From Nymphaea colorata (Eukaryota > Streptophyta > Magnoliopsida > Nymphaeales > Nymphaeaceae): a DNA stretch of 60,000 nt. Positions within the stretch are counted from its first letter, which is position 1; each line of letters opens with the position of its first letter. Below, one piece after another: positions 1-10,678 of the stretch. The notes beneath the pieces are model-generated. The model was given only the letters and a program-made list of their open reading frames with translations. It did no database searches and had not been told where the DNA came from. The translations under genes and the position numbers were made by a program. The stretch lies in assembly GCF_008831285.2 (NCBI RefSeq), contig NC_045141.1, positions 16,170,106 through 16,230,105 on the forward strand, written 5' to 3'.

Positions 1-714
1 AATATGCAACCAATAAAATCATGTTATTATGAAACCAAAGGCAGGCGATCATGTTATTATCGCATATTAGTTCTCCCTTTTTCTGGACCTTTTCCCCACT
101 TTAATTGCTATTCTAAAGTTCCGTTACATATTTATTATTTTTTAGAAATATGAAGCCCAAAGGTGTTGTCTCTATCATGCAGCCACTTGAAAATCTGAAA
201 TTCAGTTCATGATTTTTTAATCCTATATTAATTTTTAGATATTTTGAGTGCATCAATTTCCTTAGATTTATCAAAAACAACTGTGCAGGACACTAGATGT
301 CATATATTTCGACCATACATTATTAAAAAAACCCCTTTTGACGTTTTTAATGTCATTGTGGTTGTTAATTCCCACATTTTCCTTTTATTGGTTTTAAGTT
401 TTTTTTTTTTAAATTAATATCTTTAAATATTTGTTATATTATGTATATAATGAGTGCCCCTAAACTTGTGAAGAGTGCATCTTTAATTTTTTTTTTTCTG
501 TCGCTGCCACTGGATTCCGTTATTGAATGGTTCGGAGTAAAGTATCTTCAAAGTCAGCTGTCAAATTTTAATGGAGCTTATATGCTTTTGATTTTTTGCT
601 TAATATGTGGGGAAGAGGAGTTTGTCTTTATAAGGCGTGACCGTTAAGGCTCCCCACTCCCCAACTCCACTAGTTATGTGGTCACTCTCTTTGATATATA
701 TATATATATATATT

Positions 715-746
<32 letters not shown>

Positions 747-2148
747 AGAGAGAGAAATGGAAGGAAAGGAGAAGAGGGCGCAAACTCTGTCACATTATCC
801 ACCAGCCAGTAATTCTCATTCCAAGTTAACACTCTTCAATATTATCAGGATATTCCTTCAAAAATAGAATTGAGGACTTACTTACCTATACATGCCAACT
901 TGTATTGTTTCCCATCATTTTTGTTTGTGTGTGAGAGGGAGAGACTGTCGACAAGAAGCAAAAACATTTCACTCACTTAGATTTGCTGAAAAATAAACCT
1001 GCGTATGGTTTCTTAGGAAAATAAAATGACGATTCACCAAGCCATTCACAAAAAGATAAACATATTTTGAAGTATGATTCCGTCCTTTTTTTTTTATTTT
1101 ACAAATAAATATATTACAGTGAATTGATGCATTTATTTTCTTAAATGAGGCATAATTAGACCAAACGTGTACGGTCCATTTAGATAATCCTAGTGTGCAT
1201 TAACTGGCTTATCATCTTTCAAAGGGGTTGGTGCATTGGCAGAGATGAGGGTGATAAGCAAACAGTTTCCGTCTCGATTTTGGTGGTGTTAACTTTTTGT
1301 GGTGTAAATGAATGAGCAGCACCAATATGTAAATAGTGCATAGCAATGACACCATTTAGAGATACCAAAGCAACCATAGACCCTTGGAAAATAAAGGGAA
1401 AAAAAGGAGGGGAGGGACTTCGGCCTTCACTTGGGATGGGTTTAGCCTCTCGCTCACCCGAACTATAGACTTATCAAAACTTCTGTTGAGTATTTTCGTC
1501 ATCATTTATCCAATTATATTTCGGCTTGTTCCTACAATAAGAACGGTAATAAACGGTTTCATGAATCTATCATAATCTTTGAAGTATATTTACAAAATAG
1601 CACTATCTTATAGTATTCAATAAATCTACCCTAATTTGTAGGACACATTCTTGGCACATTTCATGACTTTATATGGTCTGACTTGATCAGGACAATCTAT
1701 GTACTGGTTATGTGCACGGTGCTCAGCCTTTAAGAAAAAGCCAAATGTGTCTCTGACCTACTTGTACCCAAACGACCCCCTTAATCCGATTATTATTGTC
1801 CGTTACGGAGTTAGTGTCAACCAAACCTGTTCGTGTCAAATGGCACTGCTTCCACGCATAGTGTTTGAAACACATGCTCATAGAATACTTATTCAGAGAA
1901 CACCATCAGATAAAAAAAAAAAAAAAACTATGCAATTATATTTAAAAATTCGACCTTTTAAGTACTTTCTGAAGTTACTGTAGTACCCATGTCACCTCAT
2001 GTAAGTTTATGCAGGTGTAAATAGAACTTTATAAGAATAGAAGAACATTGTTTGCAGGTTATGTAATATGATGACCAAATTCATGCTATTAAGATTCTAA
2101 ATTAGTTGGAGAAATGAATGTGATTGCCCAAATGACATTGGACATTAT
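1..2148. other. Intergenic, AT-rich, no gene seen
   Basis: No open frame here resembles a protein. The only clear structure is a compound microsatellite: a (TA)n run at about 693-712 followed by a (GA)n run to about 755. Short poly-A and poly-T runs are scattered through the rest. The short open frames are low-complexity or spacer-like. Confidence 0.6.
693..755. repeat. Compound (TA)n-(GA)n microsatellite
   Basis: An alternating TA run passes directly into an AGAGAG run interrupted by two GGGAG steps. It is a simple sequence repeat with no sign of coding. Confidence 0.9.
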
Positions 2149-2573
2149 TAGGGCAGCACACAAGCTGAGTGGAGCTCTAGTTAGGCCAGTTCGAGCTTGA
2201 CTCGACTTAGAAAACTCGAGCTAGAACTTGATTCGAATTCGAGTCGAGCTCGATAGAACCAGATCAAGCTCAACTCGAGGATACAACATCGAGCTTGAAC
2301 TTGATTTGTTTCATTTGTTTATGTCAAGCATGTTTTTCTTTTTTTTTTAACTCGTTTAACTCGATCAATTCGTGTAATCCTTACTCTTTAATTGTTTTCT
2401 CATTATAAGTCAATATTCGTCGAGCTGAGTCGAGTTCTGACAATTCAAACTCTACTTGTTTAATATTTTGAGTTTACATTTGAACTCGAGCTAAACTCAT
2501 TTATAAACAAGTCAAATTTTAACAAGTGAGATTGAGTCGAGGTCGAGCTGAGTCGGCTTGTTGTGCAGCCCTA
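2149..2573. mobile_element. hAT-like MITE with GAGCTCGAG-rich ends
   Basis: The left end begins TAGGGCAGCACACAAGC. The right end, read in reverse complement, begins TAGGGCTGCACAACAAGC, giving near-perfect terminal inverted repeats. The 8-bp flanks are GACATTAT and TATATTAT, a 6/8 match, as expected for an old hAT target duplication. Subterminal DNA on both sides is rich in CGAGCTCGA-type words. At 425 bp with no coding capacity it is a non-autonomous element. A related single end lies near 56,490-56,512. Confidence 0.6.
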
Positions 2574-3181
2574 TATATTATGCTGATATTATTCCCTCTC
2601 CATATAGAAGTGTTGCGTAAGAATTTCAAACTAGGGCCTATTGCCTTTGTTTATTTAGTAGGTCCCACCAAGCTCGAATTTGAGATATGAGGCTATCAAC
2701 ACTCAGGTTCAGATTTGGATCTAAAACCTTGAAGCTTCATCTGAATCTAACACGAGGAGGGTCCAAATTTTATTTAGAACTCGGGTCGGATCGTTATCAA
2801 AATTTGGACTCGATTCATTCAGGTTCAGATACTTGAACTCGTGTACTGAATTTGAATATGAGTTTTTGTTTTTAGTCCTTTTTGCTTTACCAGACTAAAC
2901 GATTCAGATCTCTAACCAGTGATCGGATCTTACCGACTCATATAAATTCACATAATTCACATCATTGTGAAGAGGCACGTTGGTCGGCACCTTCCGTGTG
3001 TGGGCTAAAAGTTGATGAGCGAAGCCTGAACACGGTCTCGTTGATTGGTCTATTCGACATGCCGGATGGCACCAAACACGCTGTTAAAAGGACTTACTTT
3101 AAAAGCTGGTTATATGCACCATCCTGTTCACAAAACCATACAAACGCCACCTAGCATTCCCTGACCTCACGCGACGAATAT

Positions 3182-3313
3182 AAAATGAAGAAACAGTGAT
3201 GGCAATTGACTAAATGTACCTTAGTAAGTAGAACTTTTGAATGTCACAAAATGAAGAAACAGTGATGGCAATTGACTAAATGTACCTTAGTAAGTAGGAC
3301 TTTTGAATGTCAC
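3182..3313. repeat. 66-bp tandem duplication
   Basis: Two adjacent copies, starting at 3182 and 3248, begin AAAATGAAGAAACAGTGATG and run through to CTTTTGAATGTCAC. They differ at very few positions (for example AGAAC against AGGAC), so the duplication is recent. Confidence 0.85.
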
Positions 3314-3400
3314 GAAAAAAATAAACAAACAAACAAAATACATTATGAGCTAAGTTGCACATCGCCTTACACAACCACGTAGCCCCGAATCTCCAAAAAA

Positions 3401-3506
3401 GTTGGTGCAGTAAATGAAGCTTCGGTCGGGCTAATGGGCTTGTGAAAGTCGAAGTTGGTGCAGTAAACGAAGCTTCAGTCGGGCTAATGGGCTTGTGAAA
3501 GTCGGT
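3401..3506. repeat. 53-bp tandem duplication
   Basis: GTTGGTGCAGTAAA recurs at 3401 and 3454, and both copies end GGGCTTGTGAAAGTCG. Only a few substitutions separate the copies. Confidence 0.85.
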
Positions 3507-4355
3507 TGTCAGTTTGATTCTAGTAAGTACCACCCTTCTGTAATGCAAAGACTAAGTTCGCTACATTTTAATCGGACCGATGTCTTGCTTTCCACCTAAT
3601 TTACAAAGCAATCCTAAACGCTAAAAACAAAGAATAAAGAATATATGTATAAAGGTATAAAGTAACCTGTTCACCTAAAACTTTATTAATAATAATATAA
3701 ATTAAGATTAATGAGTCAAGCTAACTCGGGACAGGTGTCTTCGAGTTTTCACTGAATAATTCCATGGCCGAGCTTCTGCACTAAAAAAATATTTGTTCCC
3801 CCTTTTAGAAACGTGAGGCAGTGCCACCTGAACCGGCTTCCTCTTACAACAAGACAGCCATGTGTCGCTAGAAAAATAGAATTGGTGGATTCCACGGATG
3901 GAAGGTAATGGCGTCCGTAAGTAAGTTGTTCCCATTTGTGTTATCAATTTTACTAGAACCCTTCCACTAGCTTTATATGTATATATATATGAAAGAAATT
4001 GATTCCTTAATTCACCGACTCACTTTTTCTCTTCAAAGAGTTAGCAACAACTCACTCTTTTAGAAAACTTTGTGAAGTTTAAATTACGTACTTTTTTCCA
4101 AAAATATAAAAAAAATGATCGACAATACAAAGAAAATTCTGCTTCCACCATGAACTCATCACTTATTTTAATGGTGTAAAATTGTATATAACGATATTTT
4201 GATCAAGCGCCGATATTTTTAACTTTTTAGACGGCGTTGAAAATTAGGGTGGGGTTACGACCGTAGGAAAGTTACCCGCCAACTAAAAAGCTTCTTCATT
4301 GGATTGCGAGCCAATTGGTCACCTACACAGGCGACGCGTATCACCATGGCAGGCC

Positions 4356-4477
4356 CACGTGTCGACAGCTAATACGTCGATCTCCAACGGTAGATATTGT
4401 AGCTGTCGTCAACGTAATCATCGTTGACCAAATCGAGGTGAGCTCGTGATCGTTGGGCACGGGCACGACTCCACGTG
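4356..4477. promoter_or_regulatory. Cluster of G-box and W-box words
   Basis: CACGTG occurs at 4356-4361 and 4472-4477, and TTGACC at 4424-4429, inside a GC-richer island. In plants these are bZIP/bHLH and WRKY core sites. The nearest downstream gene is the WD40 gene, about 1.2 kb away from its TATA box. Whether this is a distal control region, a remnant promoter or chance cannot be told from sequence alone. Confidence 0.25.
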
Positions 4478-4806
4478 GACGAGCTGTGCGCCGCCGGCGC
4501 GGTTCAGCCGAGCCACCTCTTCCCTCCTCCCGCCCTCTCCACTCCTTGCTCCTTCTAGAACTGCTTTTGCGTTTGGTTTTGGCAAAGCAAAATTGGCCAG
4601 ATGACTATTGGGTCTCGTCGCCAAGCTAACGAATGTTCAAGGAAAATTTATCCATTTCACATTTTTTTTCAAATTGAATTGGAAAGATAATGATCGAATT
4701 GTCAAATCGATGTATATTTTCCACAAATATATATATGTATATATATATATATATATTCCAAGGGTATATGTTGTACTCAATCCATATAGATGTTAGTTTG
4801 GTATAC

Positions 4807-4840
<34 letters not shown>

Positions 4841-5701
4841 CCCAACAAATGGAGTAGGAGACTTGTATCTGACCAATCTTTCCTTCTAACTCTCATGGCT
4901 TCAATTTTATGTGCGTTACTGATATGCAAGTTAAAATAATGCAAGCTTGCATCACCTAAAACACTGAAAAACGGTTTGTAGGGAAAGTTGGGGGGTTCAG
5001 CCTTCAATAAGACAATAGGATGATTTATTCTTTTTGCTCTCCTCACCAAAAAACCTAAATCTTTTTTAGGAGGCTGTTGGATTACTTCAGTCCGACATGA
5101 TGGTCATATTTAACAAAGAACTCATCCTGAACTCAAACTTCCAATAATTATAAATTTGAAACCTATATATTTGAGATTATTATGCTTCACGTTCATGAAT
5201 CTCAAGTTAGAAAAAAGTTTCAGTGAAATCAATAGATCTTAAAAATGCAAGGTTTATTTAAATTTACCTGGCAATGGAGTTTCTTGCACACATACATGTA
5301 CTGCAAAGAGCTCTTATAGCTTGCTTAATTAAGAAGACAAAAATGAAAGAATCGGGTTGCCCACCTAACCTGTTGTTTTGGGTGGGCTTCAAAAACTTTT
5401 GAGGCAAAAGTGATCACTTAACAGGAAACGGCAGCTCCATGTTTGAGGGAAACCGATGAGCGTCTGTTGAAACCCCAGCTTTTATTAAGAGAAGCGAAAT
5501 TCAGTCTGTTGAAACGGATAACCCGTCGGCTCCGGCTTATGGTGACAGAAGGGATGGCTTGGCTCGAACGGCTGGGCACGCCTTCGCCGTTGCCGGCGCC
5601 TGCTGACGCCACAGCGAACGCGGTGACGACTTCCGGCTACGTGTCCTTCTGACCGCCGCTTCCGGTCAATTTTTTTGTTGCTTTCCGCCCCTCCCCTGCA
5701 T

Positions 5702-5711
5702 CTATATATAT
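5702..5711 (+). promoter_or_regulatory. TATA box of the WD40 gene
   Basis: CTATATATATG lies about 30 bp before a plausible start of transcription near 5735. A CT-rich leader with a (CT)n run at 5897-5918 follows, which is typical of plant promoters and 5' leaders. Confidence 0.55.
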
Positions 5712-5744
5712 GTAACGCGGCCGCACCGTTCTCCACTTAGCTGC

Positions 5745-5966
5745 ATGATAGATTTCCATCTCTCTTTCCTTCGTCCTCCTCAGACTCGTGATTCCTTTCT
5801 CACTGTCCCTTTGATTAACGACTCACCACGCTTTCTTCTCTCGCGGGTTTCTTCGACCAGATATTCCAACCTTCCCTCCGTTTCTCACCTGTGTTTCTCT
5901 CTCTCTCTCTCTCTCTCTTTCCGTCTGAAGCGATATAATAAGACCAATCAAAGGAGATCAGAATAA
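5745..5966 (+). CDS. Upstream ORF in the WD40-gene leader
   Basis: A 73-codon frame opens at the first ATG after the predicted start of transcription and closes 113 nt before the main ATG, with no other ATG between. The peptide is serine- and leucine-rich because it reads through the (CT)n leader and has no recognisable domain. If transcription starts at the TATA box above, ribosomes would meet this frame first, so it could lower translation of the WD40 protein. Its coding status is inferred only. Confidence 0.3.
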   Translation: MIDFHLSFLRPPQTRDSFLTVPLINDSPRFLLSRVSSTRYSNLPSVSHLCFSLSLSLSFRLKRYNKTNQRRSE

Positions 5967-6079
5967 GGATAGATTAAGAAGAAGGGAGCACCACCATCGC
6001 CACCAACATTGTTCCTCTTTCTGTTCTTGAGGGTTTTGATTTGGCATCTTTGAGCGACGAGGAAAACAGGCAAGCGATA

Positions 6080-7465
6080 ATGGCGGTGACGCATCACGTC
6101 GACAAGGGCTCGCCCCCTCGGCCCATGACCTTTGGCAGCTTTCTCCAATCCGAACAGGCCACCGCTGATGAATACTTCGACCCCCGCCAGACCAACTCCC
6201 CCGCCTCCAGCACCGCCAGCTTCTCCGACCGCGCCGCCATCGCCGCAGAAGGCTCGCCCTATGCTATGTCCCCGTGGAACCAGACGGCCTCTCCCTACAC
6301 CAAGTCCCCCTGGGTATACTCCTCGCCGGTAATGCCTTTCTCCGAGGAGGCCACCTTCCGAGGAGGGGACGGGCTCATCGGTTCCTTGGTGCGCGAGGAG
6401 GGCCACGTCTATTCGTTGGCAGCGTTCGGCGAGCTCCTTTACACTGGCTCGGAAAGCAAGAATATCCGGGTGTGGAAGAACCGGAAAGAGTTCGGAGGTT
6501 TCAAGTCGAGCAGCGGGTTGGTGAAGGCCATTGTCATCGCCGGAGATCGGATCTTCTCCGGACACCAGGACGGGAAGATCCGAGTTTGGCGAATGTCTAG
6601 CCGGAACCCGGGGGTGCACAAGCGAGCCGGAAGCCTCCCCATGAGGAGGGACATCCTCCGCTGCTCGTTCAATCCCAACAACTACGTAGAAGTCCGGCGC
6701 CACCGCACCGCTCTCTGGATCAGGCATCACGACGCCGTCTCCTGCCTCTGCCTGGACGAAGAGCAAGGCCTTCTTTACTCCGGTTCGTGGGACAAGACCC
6801 TCAAGGTGTGGCGCCTCTCCGACTCCAAGTGCATCGAATCGATCAACGCCCACGACGACGCGCTGAACTCCGTCGTCGCCGGCTTCGACGGGCTTGTATT
6901 CACTGGCTCCGCCGACGGCACCGTGAAGGTGTGGCAGAGGGAGAAGCAAGGGAAGGCAACGAAGCACGCCTTCCTCCAGACGCTGCTCAGCCAGGACTCC
7001 GCGGTCACGGCGCTCGCCTTGAATGCCTCGGGCTCCGCCCTCTACAGCGGATCGTCCGACGGGCTGGTGAATTTCTGGCACCGGCAGAAGCTGCTGTCGC
7101 ACGGCGGCGTCCTGCGAGGTCACAAGCTCGCCGTGCTCTGCGTCGCCGCCGCCGGAAGCCTCGTCTTCAGCGGCTCCGCGGACAAGAACATCTGCGTATG
7201 GAGGCGCGAAGGCCTGTCCCACTCCTGCCTCTCCGTCCTCCAGGGCCATGCCGGCCCCGTCAAGTGCATAGCCGTGGAGGCCGACGCCGGCAGCGACAAC
7301 GATGACGACGACCGGCGGTGGACAGTCTACACCGGCAGCCTCGACAGGTCGGTCAAGGTGTGGAGAGTCAGCGAGATCGGCCTCGCCCAGGCCCAGCCGA
7401 CGCCGGCACCTCGGTTCGCCCCCAGCCCTTGGCCGAGCCGTGGCCGAGCCCAGCCCATTCGGTGA
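6080..7465 (+). CDS. JGB: JINGUBANG-like WD40-repeat protein
   Basis: This intronless gene encodes 461 aa. The frame is open upstream of 6080, but the first in-frame ATG is here ([10 protein letters not shown]). The N-terminal ~105 residues are Ser/Pro/Thr-rich with SPW motifs (64-66, 76-78). Seven WD40 repeats follow at about 108-132, 146-170, 216-244, 256-285, 302-333, 346-374 and 390-428, each closing on a VW-type or FW dipeptide (IRVW, LKVW, VKVW, VNFW, ICVW), so one beta-propeller is expected. An acidic loop of Asp residues near 406-411 interrupts repeat 7. Arabidopsis JINGUBANG is a cytosolic WD40 protein that restrains pollen germination. Several paralogues share this layout, so family membership is sure but orthology is not. 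The coding region is much more GC-rich than its flanks. Confidence 0.93.
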   Translation: MAVTHHVDKGSPPRPMTFGSFLQSEQATADEYFDPRQTNSPASSTASFSDRAAIAAEGSPYAMSPWNQTASPYTKSPWVYSSPVMPFSEEATFRGGDGLIGSLVREEGHVYSLAAFGELLYTGSESKNIRVWKNRKEFGGFKSSSGLVKAIVIAGDRIFSGHQDGKIRVWRMSSRNPGVHKRAGSLPMRRDILRCSFNPNNYVEVRRHRTALWIRHHDAVSCLCLDEEQGLLYSGSWDKTLKVWRLSDSKCIESINAHDDALNSVVAGFDGLVFTGSADGTVKVWQREKQGKATKHAFLQTLLSQDSAVTALALNASGSALYSGSSDGLVNFWHRQKLLSHGGVLRGHKLAVLCVAAAGSLVFSGSADKNICVWRREGLSHSCLSVLQGHAGPVKCIAVEADAGSDNDDDDRRWTVYTGSLDRSVKVWRVSEIGLAQAQPTPAPRFAPSPWPSRGRAQPIR

Positions 7466-7640
7466 AGGGGATCTCAATTCTCATACCATTCAACTACGTC
7501 GATCCAGATCCGCATTCATTTTTCCCACAACCAATACAGGGGATGGTCCACTTAAGACCGGGTCCGGATTCGTTTAGTGCCTTGATGAAGGCTTTGTATT
7601 AATTTTTCAACCATTACCGCAGATTGCTGAACCTTGGGTT

Positions 7641-7754
7641 CGGATTCTTTTTCCCAAACCACAAGGAGCAAAGACAAAAAAAAAAAGGTGTGAAAGATCG
7701 GATTCTTTTTCCCAAACCACAAGGAGCAAAGACAAAAAAAAAAAGGTGTGAAAG
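7641..7754. repeat. 58-bp tandem duplication in the WD40-gene 3' region
   Basis: Two copies starting at 7641 and 7699 each run CGGATTCTTTTTCCCAAACC through an A-run to GGTGTGAAAG. They lie about 180 bp after the stop codon, probably in or just past the 3' untranslated region. Confidence 0.85.
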
Positions 7755-10093
7755 AAGGACCAAGGACTACTGCTCCATTCATGGTTAGCAGGTTTGGAAG
7801 TTAAGACATGCATTTTCTCTGTATTTTTGGCCATGCAACGAAGAAATTGAAAAGGACATGTTTAGAAATTAAGGTAAGGATTTAATATTCACATGTATCA
7901 AGTGGATCTTGCAATCATTGTATAGAAATGTCATGGAAAAGTTTCGTGTTTGCATTGTGTTTTATATTATATGGAACGAAATGCGGTCTTGCCGGACGTA
8001 CCTAACCCCCTGGTAGACTCACTTGAATGACCAGATCTAGAATGCCTGACCCTTGTTCCCACCGGTTCAGACCTTAGCTCGGACCTCTAAACTTAACTGG
8101 TGAATTAGGATGCCGGCCAGGGCTCGACTCCAATCAGACCCATACCGGACTCGCGGTCATGGGGTTCGAACTCACTGAATAAGTATGAAAACAGGGATGC
8201 AAATTCTTCATTGTTGAAGATTGTAATTTTGGATGTAACAAGAAGGATACCATCTACTTTTACCACTAACTCAGACTGAGATAGGGATCGATGCTAGAAT
8301 CTACAACAAAAAATCAACAAAGGTTTTAGGTAGATCCTGATCTGAATAAATGACTCCTATCTTCAAAAGTGAGGAGTGTATGCACCACACCCAACCCAAG
8401 TCCTACCTTGAGGGCAGGGGAATTGGGCTGGGCCCCTCTATTTTGGGCGGTGGGTTGTTAACCTCTGATCTTCGGAAAACGAGATGTGATCTCTCTTTCG
8501 GTTCCCGTTACCAAAAAAAACAATAAAAATGTGTGGTCGCTACTGAATTAGCCATAAAGTTGATTTCGATAGTAGTTGGTTGGGTTTTGGATCCAGCTGT
8601 AGGTCCTTCTCGGGAAGATTGGAACTGTTTCCAGGAGGTTTGATAAGCTTACTAGTTTGGAAGTGAACCTAGATTCAGATATCAATAACTGTGATCCAAA
8701 TCCTTTATCTTGACATAAGTCTGTTTTTTCGCACCCATTTATAGTAAGATTGTGTGAACAAATAAGTTAAGGGGTTGGGTGGTAGCTTCGGTTTTCTGTC
8801 GGGCAGTGGATCTTTCCTTTTTCAACCGGAAATTGGGTCGGACATGATATGAGGATTTTGCTCTTTTCGAGTAATTTACTTTGAAATTTGATACTCTTAT
8901 CTATGTATTTAGCCGATCCATATATTCGCAACGCAGTTTCTACAGCTACTCTTATAAGTAAGGAGAAAGTTACCCGCCTTCAATCATGTGCTCGTGCTTG
9001 AGGCACACGGGTGTTAGTAAGGCACATATCAGAGAGAATTTCAGAGCCTATTATGATTGCATTAAATAGTTAGATGTTGATGTTTCTTTGAAGGAAAGGC
9101 TGATATTTTAGCTTGTATATGTTTTAAATGTTTATAGATTTTTTTTTTTTTTTGAACAGAGGCTTCATAATTAAGCATATCAAGATATTTAAAGCTTTTA
9201 TGATTGTATATCATGAGGGACGTTCTTTCGGTCCGTAATGACGCTATCTCTATGTTTCAAACCTGGCTGTTGATGTGAAACATTATTGCTTAGAAAATGA
9301 CTTGATCAGAGTCGTGTTGTATCAAAGATTAAAAAATCTTGAGGCGTTTATGCATAATTTTCTGTAAATAGGAATCAAAGTCGATTACATGGTTGATTCA
9401 GATATATCAGGCCACACACTTGGGCTACTTTAATTTCGACTCGGTTGTTGGACTTGGCACCAAACATGTAGGGAAACTTGTCCCTTTTTTTTTTCTTTCT
9501 TTGGACGCTACAACCAAGTCTTTGACATTTGATCGCTTCACTGTTATCCAAATGAACAATTAAAATGGAAAATGGAGTCAAATTTTATGTGGAAAAAAGG
9601 AATTAATCGAAATGTTTTGAAAATCAGATGTTCTAGATACCATTAAGTGGCATTATATATGTAAATTTTCAATTAAACATCGCAATTAAAATGCTAATCA
9701 AGGCTATGATGTGTTCATATAAAACTAGCTTATAAAAGCTGTGAGACAGCGATTGATGTTAATTTACAGTGATTACTTGTTGAGATAAACCTCCCAGATG
9801 GGTTTTCCTCATTTGTCAAAGGCAATTAATTTGTGAAAGTCACCAAACTTCATAGGAAGTTGTGAGTTTGAAGTTTACTATAATAAGCATTCTTTGAATC
9901 ACAAATTTTAGGTTTATGAGGAGAAATGACATTTGGTAATCTGTTTAACTTGCATGTTTCAACTTTGCATGTTAGTGACTCCCTTTTTGCAACACAAAAA
10001 AGCTGACAACCCAGGATTGAAAACTGAATTTGGCTGCCGACCAGCCCCCTACCCTGTCCGTTGCACAAACCCTGTGTGGGACTTTATAGAGTA
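7755..10093. other. Intergenic, repeat-derived
   Basis: No gene is supported. SINE-like DNA is present at about 8385-8520 and the rest is AT-rich spacer. Nothing else stood out. Confidence 0.5.
8385..8520 (+). mobile_element. SINE 3'-part fragment (candidate)
   Basis: GGGCGGTGGGTTGTTAACCT at 8445-8464 matches, with two changes, the minus strand of the SINE-like element at 49,528-49,752. The preceding stretch (CCTTGAGG...GGGGAAT) also aligns loosely. No tRNA-like 5' part is recognisable here, so it would be a truncated copy. Confidence 0.3.
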
Positions 10094-10101
10094 ACTTCAA
10101 T

Positions 10102-10281
10102 CAGGGGCGGAGCCAAGGGGGGGGGGGGGAGGGAGTTTTTTTTTTAGAAAAAATTTGCATGTAAATTTTACAAAATTTCACTTGTCTTATATAAAAATTT
10201 TAAAAAATGATATTTCGCTCTTGTCAAAATTTAAAAACTTTAATTGGGCCTCCCTCATAAAAATTTCTAGCTCTGTTTCTT
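10102..10281. mobile_element. hAT-like MITE, CAGGGGCGGAGCC family
   Basis: The left end is CAGGGGCGGAGCCAAGG. The right end is the decayed inverted copy GCTCTGTTTCTT, whose differences are mostly G-to-A or C-to-T changes as expected from methylated repeats. The flanks are ACTTCAAT and ACTTCGAT, a 7/8 match of hAT length. The element is 180 bp, AT-rich inside, and has no coding frame. The same family recurs at 51,422. Confidence 0.65.
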
Positions 10282-10408
10282 ACTTCGATTGACTTGGAAT
10301 TAAATACCAAGATTCATACAGCTTTTAAGGAATCCTAACAAAGGATTCCCACTTACCTGATTGTCTCAACAAAAGATAAAGCTGGAGACAAGTTTAGACA
10401 GTCGTTTT

Positions 10409-10670
10409 TAGGCCTGGGCATCGGGCCAAGCCGCCGTTGGGCCTGGCCGGCCCGGCCCAGACCGATTCGGCCCGTTTAGGATTATTTTTTTTAATTTTTT
10501 TTGTTTTAATAATATATATTTATTTTTAACAAATATATTTTATATTTAAAAAATTATTTATAATTTAAAAATTATTTTTTATTTTTAAACGGGCCAGGCC
10601 CGGGCCGAGACCCCAGCTATCGGGCTGGGCCCAAGCCGCGCTGACTGGCCTGGCCCGATGCCCACCCTTA
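10409..10670. mobile_element. hAT-like MITE with GC-rich ends and AT core
   Basis: Perfect 8-bp direct repeats GTCGTTTT (10401-10408 and 10671-10678) flank the element. The left terminus is TAGGCCTGGGCATCGGGCC and the right in reverse complement is TAAGGGTGGGCATCGGGCC. The ends hold repeated GGCC-type words (CCGGCCCGGCCC), while the middle ~130 bp is almost pure A/T. There is no coding capacity. The 8-bp duplication points to the hAT superfamily. Confidence 0.85.
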
Positions 10671-10678
10671 GTCGTTTT

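Larger units (their letters stand above)
2574..5690. other. Intergenic upstream of the WD40 gene
   Basis: No gene is supported. The stretch contains two short tandem duplications (3182-3313 and 3401-3506), AT microsatellites at about 4733-4756 and 4811-4836, and a GC-richer patch at 4320-4600 with G-box and W-box words. A 68-codon minus-strand frame in that GC patch has no recognisable features. Confidence 0.55.

Noticed and set aside
5948-7477. 509-codon open frame on the minus strand over the WD40 gene
   Set aside because: It is a shadow of the GC-rich WD40 coding sequence. The sense frame has seven clear WD40 repeats, and the antisense product is Gly/Ala/Val-rich with no domain.
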